A DNA stretch of 64,000 nt, from NCBI RefSeq assembly GCF_004000805.1, contig NZ_BILY01000014.1:1-64000 (forward strand), written 5' to 3'. The notes under the pieces are model-generated. The model was not told where the DNA came from. It ran no database searches and saw only the letters and a list, made by a program, of their open reading frames with translations. The translations under genes were made by a program, and so were the position numbers. This document shows, in pieces, positions 49,958 to 58,874 of the stretch. Numbering within the stretch: position 1 is the stretch's first letter; each line of letters begins with the position of its first letter. This DNA is from Paenibacillus glycanilyticus NBRC 16618. GTDB lineage: Bacteria > Bacillota > Bacilli > Paenibacillales > Paenibacillaceae.

Positions 49958-50118
49958 ATGGGATAATTTTCTTATTAAATCATAATTCCAAACGTTTGAG
50001 GCGAGCTTTGTATTTAGCTGTACATTGTGGTCTTAGACGAAAAAGAATATTACGAAAAGAAAAGGAAAGTTACTTGGCATAAAATATAGAAATGATAGTC
50101 AGAATTATCTCGCTAAGC

Positions 50119-50151
50119 TGCTTTATCACTGCTTTATCACTGCTTTATCAT
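50119..50151 (+). repeat. Tandem 11-base repeat, three units
   Basis: TGCTTTATCAC, TGCTTTATCAC, TGCTTTATCAT in direct succession; only the last base differs. Confidence 0.9.
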
Positions 50152-50300
50152 GCCAGTCAAGTAGACTTAGAGACAACGCGATGACAGTTCCCTTTTAGTG
50201 CCTATCGCACCGAAAAGGAACAATAATACGGAAAAGTGCGTACTTCCCAAAAACCGGCGGCGTTGTTAATCTAGGAAAAACGAAAGAGAGGTGTACGAGA

Positions 50301-51632
50301 ATGTCAACCTATCAATTAAAGGCGGGAGAATACAGCCTAAGTTGGGGAACTCCGCTTGAGCTGAACATCGCAAATCTGCAACAAGATGCTTTGACCCGTA
50401 ATCCTGAGGGAGAATGGGACTGGGAGCTGCCCGCGGGAGTATACCGAGCGCGCGATATTGTATGGGAGCTGGGGGTGCTGATGGATTCGGTGATCGAGCA
50501 CCTACGCGGAACCTCCGGCTACGAGCCTTTGCTTGAGAATGTCAGGAACAGTCTGGCGCTCTCCGGGAGGGAAGCGGTATTGCAGCTGGATGCGCTTGCG
50601 CTAGAAGATACGGCGAGACTCGAGTTGGCAGAGCAGGCCCGCAAGATCGGGGAAACGATTGCCCGTTGGGCAGGCGAACGCGTGGAGGAGAAGACACTGA
50701 TAAGCAGTGAGGTGCTGGGGGCCATTCGGTTCCGAAGCCGCTGCGACCATCATTTGTGGACGCTTCTTGTCACGGATATACTGATCGAGAATTGGGAGGA
50801 GGTACCGATCGAGATCAAACATGGGGAAACGGGAAAAGGCCTTCGTTTCACCGAACAGGCCCGCACCGCTTTCCTATCGGAATTTCTCATCGGTAAGCCA
50901 TCACACCAATCGGTGCTCCGTTATGCGCAAAGCGGCTTAGCTCCTATGTTATCGGCCGCAGGTTACGGCTTCCAGTACCATTATGGCACAATATTGCCGG
51001 CAAGTTTGAACGGGCATCCGGCTGCAGCGCGAAGGTATCTGCTTCGTTGGTATCCGGTCAGAACAGTTCCGGGCGTAGAAGGAGAGACAGCGGCGGCAGT
51101 TTTTGACTACGCCTACCCGGATTACTATTCTGCTTTAAGGAGTCATGTGGATGAACGTACTGTGAAAGGCAATAATGCAGCCGGCAGTGCTTCTGTTGAA
51201 TGGGCGATAGAGCAAGCGATCGAAGCCCAACTGCTGGTCAGCCCTATAGAAGATGCGGAGAACCGGATACAAATCCGGTACCGGTTCCGTCTGGCTGCTG
51301 CAGATTATGAAGTGGACCTTGGACAAATATTCAGAGGGCATCGATATTTGTACCTCGCGGAATCTAAGCCTGATTATGACCCATCAAGCCGGTTGGATCT
51401 GGAGAACGTCACGCGCCACTCAGCTGCGAAAATTTTGGAGCTCCCCGGTCTGGTAATTGCCGACTCCGGTTATCATCTGATCGACACGGCAAGAAACCCG
51501 CTTGTGTTATGGGCGCTGCTTGGGAAATTGTATCCCGAGAATGTCATCGTTCTGGAAGAGGATGGGGAAGAGGCGCTTCAGCGGGCAGCGGGTTCGGGCA
51601 AAGGCTTCGGTGCAAAATTTCTGATTACATAG
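50301..51632 (+). CDS. Large protein of unknown family, 443 residues
   Basis: The AGAGAGGTG site and ATG 50301 open a 443-residue soluble protein without signal peptide or membrane segment. I do not recognise it. Visible features: an N-terminal beta-rich part (YQLKAGEYSLSWGTPLELNI), a middle helical stretch rich in Glu/Ala (about 85-140), and a C-terminal half with YRFRLAAADYEVDLGQIFRG and LVIADSGYHLIDTARNPLVL, ending ENVIVLEEDGEEALQ. It is convergent with the HxlR gene (8 bases between). No partner is obvious. Confidence 0.8.
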   Translation: MSTYQLKAGEYSLSWGTPLELNIANLQQDALTRNPEGEWDWELPAGVYRARDIVWELGVLMDSVIEHLRGTSGYEPLLENVRNSLALSGREAVLQLDALALEDTARLELAEQARKIGETIARWAGERVEEKTLISSEVLGAIRFRSRCDHHLWTLLVTDILIENWEEVPIEIKHGETGKGLRFTEQARTAFLSEFLIGKPSHQSVLRYAQSGLAPMLSAAGYGFQYHYGTILPASLNGHPAAARRYLLRWYPVRTVPGVEGETAAAVFDYAYPDYYSALRSHVDERTVKGNNAAGSASVEWAIEQAIEAQLLVSPIEDAENRIQIRYRFRLAAADYEVDLGQIFRGHRYLYLAESKPDYDPSSRLDLENVTRHSAAKILELPGLVIADSGYHLIDTARNPLVLWALLGKLYPENVIVLEEDGEEALQRAAGSGKGFGAKFLIT

Positions 51633-51639
51633 CCGAGAC

Positions 51640-51999
51640 TCAAGCGCGCTGATCATCGTTCTTGGTAGCGGACGGGAAGCTCTCCATGTAATCCGCTCCG
51701 AAATCGCACAGCATCTTCAGCATCGGAACCAGGCGGCTTCCGAATTCCGATAAGTAATATTCGACCTTCGGAGGCGCGACAGCATAGACTTTGCGGACAA
51801 TCAGGCCGTCTTGCTCCAAATCTCTCAATTGCGCGGTCAGCATCTTTTGGGTGGCGCCGGGCATTAGCTTCTGAAGTTCGTTGAAGCGAAAGGTATTCTC
51901 CGACAAATAGCTGAGGATGAGAATCTTCCATTTCCCGCTGATCAGGTCCAACGTAATTTCGGATGCGCACCGGTACCGGTTATCCCTAAAATTAATCAT
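51640..51999 (-). CDS. HxlR-family transcriptional regulator
   Basis: A 119-residue MarR/HxlR-type winged helix: ITLDLISGKWKILILSYLSE, FRFNELQKLMPGATQKMLTA and LRDLEQDGLIVRKVY are the signature. ATG 51999 has GGGGG upstream, while the frame start at 52020 has none. It is divergent from the cystine-type ABC transporter genes, with about 90 bases between starts, so it may control them. A HxlR member usually senses electrophiles or redox state through a Cys; here C18-like residues are present in YRCASEI and MLCDFGADY. Confidence 0.9.
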   Translation of the reverse strand: MINFRDNRYRCASEITLDLISGKWKILILSYLSENTFRFNELQKLMPGATQKMLTAQLRDLEQDGLIVRKVYAVAPPKVEYYLSEFGSRLVPMLKMLCDFGADYMESFPSATKNDDQRA

Positions 52000-52092
52000 T
52001 GTTAACCCCCGTCTGCCCATAAATACAGGTAATAGTATTGGAATAATATGAATTATATCAAATGCCTATTACGGCATCAAGGATGGATTGTC

Positions 52093-52767
52093 ATGACGGA
52101 AGACCGGCTTCAGCGGGTGATGGAGATTATTTCGGACTCGCTCGTCCCGTTGCTTAGAGGTACGCTCAATTATACGATCCCGCTGTCTTTAATTTCCTTT
52201 TCCCTTGGGCTGGTCCTGGCTCTATTAGTCGCGCTGGTCAGCCTATCGCCTAATCGTGTCTTAAGCAAGCTTGCAAGATCCTATGTATGAATCATCAGGT
52301 GTACGCCAATTCTTGTTCAGCTGTTCATTATTTTCTACGGGCTTCCCCATTATGGCATTCTGCTATCGCCATTCGTGAGCGTAGTGATCAGCTTAACGCT
52401 ATCTGAAGGGGCCTATACGTCGGAGATCATCCGTGCCTCCATCCTGTCCCTCCCCGAGGGACAATGGAGAGCCGGTTATGCACTCGGAATGTCGAGGAGA
52501 CAGGTGCTCGCGAAAGTGATCCTGCCGCAAGCGCTCCGTGTCTGCATCCCGCCGTTCGGCAACCAGTTTATTACGCTGGTGAAGACGACCTCGCTCGCCG
52601 CGCTCGTCACGCTTCCGGACTTGTTCGGCGCGGCGAAGCTGATCGCGGCGTCGACCTTCGAGCCGATGCTTCTCTATCTACTGGCCGGTGTCTATTATCT
52701 CGTCATCTGCTCGTTATTAACGGTCGGGCAGAGCCGGTTAGAGAGGAGGTGGAAGTATGCGAAGTGA
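52093..52767 (+). pseudogene. Amino-acid ABC transporter permease interrupted by in-frame TGA
   Basis: A 224-codon permease of the HisM/TcyB type. The frame is continuous apart from TGA at 52288-52290 (codon 66), where homologues have Trp (expected YVWIIRGTP; observed YV-stop-IIRCTP). The adjacent Gly of RGTP is Cys. The rest of the frame (EGAYTSEIIRASILSLPEGQ with the EAA-type loop contacting the ATPase, then AGYALGMSRRQVLAKVILPQ) is intact up to 52767. The start ATG 52093 has AAGGATGG upstream. One nonsense change (TGG to TGA) would explain it. The ATPase and binding-protein genes are intact. Confidence 0.88.
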
Positions 52768-53551
52768 TCAGGCGGGGAGAGGCGAGCCGAATGTGCTAAC
52801 GATTAGAGGACTGTATAAGCGCTTCGGTTCGGTGGAGGTGCTTCGGAATATCGGGCTCGACATTCGCAAAGGAACAACTACGATCATCATCGGTCCATCT
52901 GGCTCCGGGAAATCGACGCTATTGAATTGTATCAATCTGCTGGAACTGCCAAACGAAGGCACGATCACGCTAAACGGGATGTCTATGACCTTCAGCGCCG
53001 ATAAGAAATCCGGCCCGCTCGCGGTGCAAAGCTTCCGTCGGCAAACCGGCATGGTTTTCCAGGGCAATCACTTGTTTCCGCATCTGACGGCACTAGAGAA
53101 TGTGATGCTCGGACCGGTCGTGGTAAGAAGGTTGAATAAGACTGATGCGAAGCGGCACGCAGCGGCTCTCTTGGACAAGGTCGGGCTAGGCGAACTTACG
53201 GAACGTTATCCGCACCAACTGTCCGGCGGCCAGCAGCAGCGGGTCGGCATTGCCAGGGCGATGTCGATGGAACCGACTATGCTGTTGTTTGATGAACCGA
53301 CCTCGGCGCTTGACCCTGAGCTTGTGCTGGAAGTGCTGGAGGTGATGAAGGCATTGACCCGGGACGGAATGACGCTCGTCATCGTTACGCATGAGCTGGA
53401 TTTCGCGAGCCGCGTGGCCGATCAGGTGATCTTCATGGAAGAAGGCCGGATCGTGGAGAGCGGGAGTCCGGGCGAGGTGATGGTTCGGACGCGTCACGAG
53501 CGGATTCAAGCTTTCGTCAGACGGCTGTCTCCCCACGCTCGAATAGAATAA
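52757..53551 (+). CDS. Amino-acid ABC transporter ATP-binding protein
   Basis: A 264-residue ABC ATPase of the polar amino acid group (TcyC/GlnQ type). Motifs: Walker [12 protein letters not shown]-loop [13 protein letters not shown], signature LSGGQQQR, Walker [13 protein letters not shown] and H-loop VTHELDFA. It overlaps the broken permease frame by 11 bases. It energises uptake with the permease and binding protein in the same cluster; with the permease broken, import is probably lost unless read-through or another permease helps. Confidence 0.93.
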   Translation: MRSDQAGRGEPNVLTIRGLYKRFGSVEVLRNIGLDIRKGTTTIIIGPSGSGKSTLLNCINLLELPNEGTITLNGMSMTFSADKKSGPLAVQSFRRQTGMVFQGNHLFPHLTALENVMLGPVVVRRLNKTDAKRHAAALLDKVGLGELTERYPHQLSGGQQQRVGIARAMSMEPTMLLFDEPTSALDPELVLEVLEVMKALTRDGMTLVIVTHELDFASRVADQVIFMEEGRIVESGSPGEVMVRTRHERIQAFVRRLSPHARIE

Positions 53552-53591
53552 TACAGAATCATCATTAAAATAATGGAGGTTTCATTTTGAT

Positions 53592-54392
53592 ATGAGAAGG
53601 CTTGGATTAGGTATCATAAGTTTAATCGCTTTGAGCTTGACCGCGTGCGGGAATGGCGGTGCTGCTAACGAAGGGGTGGATTCGCTCGCCAAGCTGAAGA
53701 GCAAAGGCGAGATCATCGTCGCGACGACGGGAACGTATCCGCCATATTCCTTCCACAACAGCAGCGGGCTGACCGGCTTCGATATCGACATATCCGATGA
53801 GATCGCCAAACGGCTGGGCATCAAGGCGAAATACGCCGAGGTCGAATTCGCTGGCATGTTCTCGGGTATCGATGGTGGGCGCTTCGACACGATTCCGCAG
53901 CTATCTATTACGGAGGAGCGCAAGCAAAAATATGACTTCAGCGATCCGTATCAATTCTCCAATCTGACTCTCATCGTCCTGGAAGAGAACAAGGACATCC
54001 GCAGCTTCGAAGATCTGGCCGGCAAAAAAACGAACGGAATCGCGGAGTCCGTGCAAGGGGCATTAGCGCTCAAATACGGGGCCACGCTGGTGCCGGAGAA
54101 CGGCGATTCCGTCGAGCTCTTAACTTCCAAGCGGGTAGATGCGCTGATCTATAATAATTTGTATTTTCTGGATCTGCGCAAGAACAGGCCAGATCTTAAA
54201 ATCAAAGTAGTCGATCAATCCGAAGAGATCGAAACGGCGGCGTTCCTGTTCACCAAAGGCCAGGAGACAACTGTGCAGGCGTATAACGAAGCGCTCAGGT
54301 CGATGCATGAAGACGGGACTTATGCACAGATCTCCACAAAATGGTTCGGCAAGGATATTTCTGAAGGAATTGAAATTTTCGCGCTCAAATAA
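53592..54392 (+). CDS. Amino-acid ABC transporter substrate-binding lipoprotein (cystine type)
   Basis: A 266-residue solute-binding protein: signal peptide and lipobox LTAC at about 16-19, then GEIIVATTGTYPPYSFHNSS, LTGFDIDISDEIAKRLGIKA, VEFAGMFSGIDGGRFD and TEERKQKYDFSDPY, as in cystine- and glutamine-binding proteins. The GTYPPYSFH pocket with DIDISDE and TEERK argues for cystine or a similar amino acid (inference). It should be anchored at the outer face of the membrane. It completes the HxlR-controlled transporter cluster. Confidence 0.92.
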   Translation: MRRLGLGIISLIALSLTACGNGGAANEGVDSLAKLKSKGEIIVATTGTYPPYSFHNSSGLTGFDIDISDEIAKRLGIKAKYAEVEFAGMFSGIDGGRFDTIPQLSITEERKQKYDFSDPYQFSNLTLIVLEENKDIRSFEDLAGKKTNGIAESVQGALALKYGATLVPENGDSVELLTSKRVDALIYNNLYFLDLRKNRPDLKIKVVDQSEEIETAAFLFTKGQETTVQAYNEALRSMHEDGTYAQISTKWFGKDISEGIEIFALK

Positions 54393-54435
54393 TTATGCTG
54401 CTGTAAAGTAGTGTAAGAATCGAAAAGTATTCAAT

Positions 54436-54474
54436 ACAAAACAAGCTGTTTTCGTAGACGGCTTGTTTTGCTTT
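54436..54474 (+). terminator. Terminator-like hairpin after the binding-protein gene
   Basis: CAAAACAAGC / GCTTGTTTTG stem (10 bases), the T tract being part of the right arm. Confidence 0.65.
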
Positions 54475-54517
54475 GCTTCGTCAATATTAGCTGCGACCAT
54501 TAATTGACACAATCAGG

Positions 54518-55012
54518 GTGGAGTACAACAACAAACAACAACAGTCAGAACCAATACATCGATCAGATTCAAACAGCAATACAAATCAATCTGATTTAGT
54601 CGGTTCCGTTAAGGTAGAAAACTTAGGTTCCGATACTAAAATAACTTATACTTTCAAAAATCAAAGCAATAAAATGATGACTCCGAGCACTCAAGTAAAG
54701 CCATTTGATGAAAAAGAAGCGGTTGCAATGGTTTTGAGAGACCATCCTGATTTCCCTAATGATGGAGAATCTGTAAATATAGAAACACAAACGGGTGGTC
54801 CTTATCCTGGGTTAAAAGTGGATGGCGTACATAGGACAAAGATTGAAAAATCAACGGATAGAGTTAAGTACATCGTTATCTTAACAAAAGCTTGGAATGT
54901 AAAAGTGAATGATATAGAAGCAAAGAGTGTTTGGACTTACGAGGTTACACCAAATGAAGTTAAATTAATATCGAGTAAAGAAAACGCTGATTTAGTTAAT
55001 AGAATAAAATAA
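54518..55012 (+). CDS. Unknown protein of 164 residues, possibly truncated at the 5' end
   Basis: GTG 54518 opens an AT-rich frame. The first 30 residues are Asn/Gln/Ser-rich (EYNNKQQQSEPIHRSDSNSN), like the linker after a lipobox, but no signal peptide is encoded upstream. The main domain (about 60-164) reads DEKEAVAMVLRDHPDFPNDG, RVKYIVILTKAWNVKVNDIE and VWTYEVTPNEVKLI, resembling a PepSY-like or similar small extracytoplasmic domain. The ribosome binding site is poor. It probably is the remainder of a lipoprotein gene whose 5' end was lost. Confidence 0.5.
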   Translation: MEYNNKQQQSEPIHRSDSNSNTNQSDLVGSVKVENLGSDTKITYTFKNQSNKMMTPSTQVKPFDEKEAVAMVLRDHPDFPNDGESVNIETQTGGPYPGLKVDGVHRTKIEKSTDRVKYIVILTKAWNVKVNDIEAKSVWTYEVTPNEVKLISSKENADLVNRIK

Positions 55013-55085
55013 GCTTTGATGAAGAAAGTTACGACATCTATCAAAACCTATTAGATGCCTAAGATATATGTTGGCTAGGCATTTG

Positions 55086-55110
55086 AACTAACTGGGAACT
55101 TTAGTTCAGA
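55086..55110 (+). repeat. Dispersed repeat copy (GGGAACTTTAGTTCA type)
   Basis: AACTAACTGGGAACTTTAGT, continuing TCAGA. Confidence 0.65.
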
Positions 55111-55229
55111 GCGGCATCTGGACACAATGATCGACTGGCGTTTTCTCAATAAAAGCAGCGACAGTCTAGGTCCTTCGAGTTCCTAGTCCGCCACTACTTT
55201 CTTACGAGTCAGGCTAAATTCAGTTTGTC

Positions 55230-55278
55230 GGGTGTCCCAAGCAGCCATTTAAGGACGTTTGGTACACCCACTTTTTTT
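55230..55278 (+). terminator. Terminator-like hairpin, + orientation
   Basis: GGGTGTCCCAA (55230-55240) / TTGGTACACCC (55259-55269), one mismatch, followed by seven T just at the end of the convergent SDR gene. Confidence 0.75.
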
Positions 55279-56122
55279 ATGCAAAATAATGCCCTTCTTC
55301 GAGATCGGCGATCAGTCCAGGCTGCATCGGTTTCCAGCCCAGAAGTTCCCGTGTTGCCAGACTCGCTTGCGTAGTATTGTACAAGCTTGTGATGTCTAAT
55401 GCCGCAATGGTGCCAAGAAAGCCGAAATGGGCGGCGGCTTCTTCAGGCGTGATGCCGACCGTCGGCACTTTCAATTGACGCCCGATGACCGCAGCGATCT
55501 CATAGAGCGGAATGCCTTCATCGCCGGCGCCTAGCAGCCGCGAGCCCGCCGGGGCGGATTCCAGCGCCAAACGGTACAGAACCGCCGCATCCAGGCGGTG
55601 AACCGCCGGCCAGCGATTCATTCCGTCGCCGATGTAGGCTGCGAAGCCCTTCGTCCGGGCGATGTTGATCATCATAGACACAAAGCCCTTATCGCCTTCG
55701 CCGTGTACGGACGGCGCAAGCGAGATGATCGATGCCCTAACGTCCTGCTCTGCCTTTGCTAGCACAGCTTGATCCACGGTATGTCCATTTGCATGAGCCG
55801 TCGTAATAAACGGCTTCCCAGAGCCTTCCAGTGCCGCTCCCATGACTTCAACAGCCCGCAAATCCAGAGCCAGCGCGCCTTCAAAGTCGGAAAAATCGTT
55901 GGTGAACGCCAGATGAATCACGCCATCTGCAGCCGCGGCGGCACTGCCCAGTGTATCGAGATCATCAAGCGTACCGTACACCGCTTCGGCTCCCGCAGCC
56001 TTTAGTCCCGCGGCTTTCTCTTCGGAACGGCAGAGACCCGATACGGTATGTCCCGCGCCGATCAGTTCCCGGACGACAGCGGAACCGACGTACCCTGTTG
56101 CTCCTGTAACAAAAACCTGCAT
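55277..56122 (-). CDS. Atypical SDR / NmrA-like NAD(P)-binding oxidoreductase
   Basis: A 281-residue Rossmann protein: VFVTGATGYVGSAVVRELIG at the N-terminus, GTLDDLDTLGSAAAAADGVI, GVIHLAF, and ITTAHANGH/SIISLAPSVHGEGD in the active-site area, with no YxxxK. ATG 56122 follows AAGGAGGA by 7 bases; the frame from 56140 starts before that site. It is divergent from a MerR regulator whose promoter looks MerR-controlled. The product is a typical MerR-regulated SDR found in soil bacteria; the substrate is unknown. Confidence 0.88.
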   Translation of the reverse strand: MQVFVTGATGYVGSAVVRELIGAGHTVSGLCRSEEKAAGLKAAGAEAVYGTLDDLDTLGSAAAAADGVIHLAFTNDFSDFEGALALDLRAVEVMGAALEGSGKPFITTAHANGHTVDQAVLAKAEQDVRASIISLAPSVHGEGDKGFVSMMINIARTKGFAAYIGDGMNRWPAVHRLDAAVLYRLALESAPAGSRLLGAGDEGIPLYEIAAVIGRQLKVPTVGITPEEAAAHFGFLGTIAALDITSLYNTTQASLATRELLGWKPMQPGLIADLEEGHYFA

Positions 56123-56143
56123 AATGATATCCTCCTTCATGAG

Positions 56144-56173
56144 TTGACTGCTTGAACATGCTAAGCATAAACT
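56144..56173. promoter_or_regulatory. Candidate MerR-type promoter/operator
   Basis: TTGACT (56144-56149), an 18-base spacer that carries TGCTTGAACATGCTAAGCA (arms TGCTT/AAGCA), then TAAACT or AACTAT as -10. Dyad and over-long spacer are as expected for MerR regulators. Confidence 0.5.
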
Positions 56174-56215
56174 ATGAAGTGAACTCTAGAGCAAGCTGTT
56201 CAAGGAGAAATGAGT

Positions 56216-56629
56216 ATGAAAATTCAGGAACTGGCGGACAAGATGGGATTAACGATCCATACGATCCGCTATTACGAAAAGGAAGGCTTGCTGGATGATC
56301 GGCATGTCCGGCGGGAAAGCAACAATTATCGCAACTATTCGGAAGAGGCTGTCGAACGGTTGAAGCTCATTAAGAAATTCCAGTCTATCGGCTGTTCGCT
56401 TGCTGAACTGAAGGAGGTTTTGAGGGATCACGACGCCAACACCCAAACGAACCGTCAGATTATCGATTGGATTCGCGGCAAGCAGAAGGAGATCGAGAGC
56501 AAAAAGGAAGAGTACGACCAAATGCTAGGCACCCTTAACAAGATGCTGGAGTATCGGACCCTGCTTTTGGACGATCCAAATAAAGCGCAAGAGATGCTAA
56601 ATTCTTGGCATACCGGCTCATCCGATTGA
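56216..56629 (+). CDS. MerR-family regulator
   Basis: A 137-residue MerR protein: winged helix MKIQELADKMGLTIHTIRYY with EGLLDD, RNYSEEAVERLKLIKKF and a C-terminal coiled coil (KQKEIESKKEEYDQMLGTLN) as dimerisation helix. No metal-binding Cys cluster in the C-terminus, so it belongs to the small-ligand (BmrR/NolA-like) group. ATG 56216 is preferred over 56210 because AAGGAG lies 8 bases upstream of the former. It is divergent from the SDR gene and likely regulates it. Confidence 0.92.
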   Translation: MKIQELADKMGLTIHTIRYYEKEGLLDDRHVRRESNNYRNYSEEAVERLKLIKKFQSIGCSLAELKEVLRDHDANTQTNRQIIDWIRGKQKEIESKKEEYDQMLGTLNKMLEYRTLLLDDPNKAQEMLNSWHTGSSD

Positions 56630-56726
56630 GCTGCTTTTAAGCTTCCCCCGTTAGTCCATGCGTAACAACTGAAACCGCCTCTGGGATACAGAAGCCCGAA
56701 CATGAATCGACAATTCATTATTGTGC

Positions 56727-56750
56727 TTTCGGGTAACGTTAGCTTAATCA
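56727..56750 (+). repeat. Possible dispersed repeat copy (GGGTAACGTTAGCTTAATCA)
   Basis: TTTCGGGTAACGTTAGCTTA, a looser match after a hairpin. Confidence 0.35.
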
Positions 56751-56803
56751 TACAGCGGCGATCTATGTGACTTAACCGCTCAACATAAGGAAAGGAGCAA
56801 CAC

Positions 56804-57658
56804 ATGAAAACCACCTCGCATATGCAGTCTTCGCTAGGCCAATTTCTCAAATCCCGCCGCGAACGGCTTCAGCCGTCCATGGCGGGTATCTCGCCACTTC
56901 CCGGCCGCAGGCGAACCCCTGGACTACGCATACAGGAAGTCGCATATCTTGCCAATGTCAGCGTGACATATTATACCTGGCTGGAGCAGGGTCGAGAGAC
57001 CAAACCCTCACAGGAAGTTCTTACAAGCATTGGCAAAGCCCTGCAATTGAGCGCCGACGAGTTTCAACATTTATTCGAACTTGCAAATGGAGATATCTTG
57101 CGTGCAGACAAGTCCCAAAGCGAAAAAGATATTGACTGTTTCGTTCTGCAAAAGCTTGTAGAGCAGTTCCAGTATCCTTCTTTTATTTCCAACGAAGAAA
57201 CTGGTGTAATCACCGCGTGGAACCGTTCTGCAGAGTTGGTCATTGCGGACTTTGGCAGTATTCCCGAAGAGGAGCGCAATCTCATTCAGCTGATCTTTTT
57301 AAACCCGGATTATCGGCGCAGACTGGAAAATTGGGAGTCCCTTGCCCGTTACAGTACCGCATTCATGCGCGCTAACTTCGATCGTTATAAGGATAACCCC
57401 GTTTTTATGGAGCGATTTAAACAACTGCTTCGGGATAGCGAAGATTTTGCTCGCTTCTGGGATCTATTCGAAATACAGCAGAAACGGGTAACTCGAGCGG
57501 CTTATTTTCTTCCCGACGGACAGAGGATGGATTTCGAAATACACTCTGCCACAGGTATAGACAACGATCCGAATCTACATTGGTGCATCTTTATGCCAGT
57601 TGCCAGTACAAACACGGAAGAGCAGCTCATCCGTTTGCTGGAAAAGGATAAGGGATGA
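56804..57658 (+). CDS. XRE-family regulator with MmyB-like ligand domain
   Basis: A 284-residue regulator: N-terminal HTH of the type SLGQFLKSRRERLQPSMAGI, LRIQEVAYLANVSVTYYTWL and KPSQEVLTSIGKALQLSADE, followed by an MmyB-like ligand-binding domain (about 105-275) with ITAWNRSAELVIADFGSIPE and FARFWDLFEIQQ. This family generally regulates an adjacent SDR or reductase gene. The ribosome binding site is AAGGAG upstream of ATG. The next gene (57760) is an SDR, as expected. Confidence 0.93.
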   Translation: MKTTSHMQSSLGQFLKSRRERLQPSMAGISPLPGRRRTPGLRIQEVAYLANVSVTYYTWLEQGRETKPSQEVLTSIGKALQLSADEFQHLFELANGDILRADKSQSEKDIDCFVLQKLVEQFQYPSFISNEETGVITAWNRSAELVIADFGSIPEEERNLIQLIFLNPDYRRRLENWESLARYSTAFMRANFDRYKDNPVFMERFKQLLRDSEDFARFWDLFEIQQKRVTRAAYFLPDGQRMDFEIHSATGIDNDPNLHWCIFMPVASTNTEEQLIRLLEKDKG

Positions 57659-57759
57659 AGTTAGCCTGTTAGTACTGTTACTAGAATAGACATGCTGTGG
57701 TTAATCATTTTCCTTATGATGTATCCTAAGATGGAATTACATCAAGGAGGTTATTTCGA

Positions 57760-58497
57760 ATGAAAACTTGGTTTATTACCGGAGCAACGGGCGGACTTGC
57801 TATACAAATGGTACATCACTTGTTGGAAAGGGGCGACCGCGTCGCCGCCACTATACGCAAACCGGGCATACTCAATGAACTGCAGGCCCAATACGGCTCC
57901 CGGTTGTGGCAGGCGAATCTGGATTTGACCAATGCGGCTCAGATCAAAGAGGTCGCGGAACGCGCCATTGGCGAACTAGGCACGATCGATGTCGTCGTTA
58001 ACAACGCTGCATATGGACTCTATGGGGCAATTGAGGAAGCGAGCGATGACCAACTGGAGCATCAATTTCAGACCAACGTATTCGGCTCGCTTCGCGTAGC
58101 AAGAGCGTTTCTCCCCCATCTTCGGAACCGGGGCGTCGGTCATATTGTCCAAATCGCCAGTAAAGCCGGCCATTATGCGACACCCGGGATGGGGGTGTAC
58201 TGTGCATCCAAATGGGCTATTGAAGGTGCTTTCGAAGCACTGGCCCAAGAAATCGCGCCCTTCGGCATAAAGACAACTATCGTAGATCCAGGCGGTATAC
58301 GCACAGGATTTGCTGCCAACAATGGCAGATTCGGAGAACAGATGGACGTCTACCGGGATCAAGCCTCCGGAAAAATGATTAGCATGATGAAAGGGGAGGT
58401 TCCCGGCATCGATCTAAGCATGTTAGAAAAGCTTGTTGTTGGCGATCCGGACAAGATGGCTCGTGCCATCCTACAGATAGTAGCCATACGAGAGTAA
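57760..58497 (+). CDS. SDR-family oxidoreductase, C-terminus missing
   Basis: A 245-residue SDR: ITGATGGLAIQMVHHLLERG, DLTNAAQIKEVAERA, DVVVNNAAYGLYGAIEEAS, HIVQIASKAGHY with the Ser, and YCASKWAIEGAFE (YxxxK). Family members of this type usually have 275-290 residues. The last residues (IVAIRE) are encoded by the antisense of the CBO0543 remnant, and the expected C-terminal tail is found inverted at 58875-59033. So the 3' end was rearranged. Enzyme activity may remain because the active site is intact. Confidence 0.85.
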   Translation: MKTWFITGATGGLAIQMVHHLLERGDRVAATIRKPGILNELQAQYGSRLWQANLDLTNAAQIKEVAERAIGELGTIDVVVNNAAYGLYGAIEEASDDQLEHQFQTNVFGSLRVARAFLPHLRNRGVGHIVQIASKAGHYATPGMGVYCASKWAIEGAFEALAQEIAPFGIKTTIVDPGGIRTGFAANNGRFGEQMDVYRDQASGKMISMMKGEVPGIDLSMLEKLVVGDPDKMARAILQIVAIRE

Positions 58498-58833
58498 TAA
58501 GGTCGCAGTCATCGTGAGGAAACTCCAATACCACGTCCAATGCAAATACTTTATTAATTCTGTGTTTTTCTCAAGATAAACCTCACTTATGGTCATAACT
58601 CCAGGAATAGCAATGATGTATAGCGTTTTAATGAACCAAGGCTTCTTTTTAGGAAAGTAAATATTATAAATTGTACTTACAGCAGGAAAAACGTAAAACT
58701 CAAATGTGAAACTTGCTCGGTATGCCATTTTTAGGAAACCTACGGGATACTCTATCAAACCGCCCTGAACAACTAAAACGTGGTTTTTCAGAAAAGTAAA
58801 AGTAGTATAAAAGGAGCGGTAACTCTTATGTGG
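58471..58833 (-). pseudogene. 5'-truncated CBO0543-family membrane protein gene
   Basis: The minus-strand frame gives LIEYPVGFLKMAYRASFTFE, ISEVYLEKNTELIKYLHWTW and a C-terminal hydrophobic stretch, i.e. the last 100 or so residues of the CBO0543 family (intact copies at 16906-17885). The frame is open upstream to a stop at 58836-58834, but what precedes HVLVVQGG is not membrane-like and there is no ribosome binding site. It overlaps the end of the truncated SDR. Confidence 0.7.
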
Positions 58834-58874
58834 CTACCGTCATTTTTCCGTTCTCAAGTAGTAGTTGCTCCTCC

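Larger units (their letters stand above)
49552..50300. other. Intergenic region of 750 bases with repeats and hairpins
   Basis: No gene supported. It holds a degraded GGCAGCCGG hairpin (about 49625), repeat copies at 49661 and 49786, a CCGGTCA/TGACCGG hairpin (49825-49842), the terminator at 49929-49955, and a tandem 11-base repeat (50119-50151). The promoter of the 443-residue protein must lie near its end. Confidence 0.55.

Noticed and set aside
50119-50151. CRISPR array
   Set aside because: Units are 11 bases and directly abutting, with no spacers and no cas genes.
52288-52290. TGA read as selenocysteine or tryptophan by recoding
   Set aside because: No SECIS-like hairpin was evident and many other genes end in TGA; a simple nonsense change is more likely.
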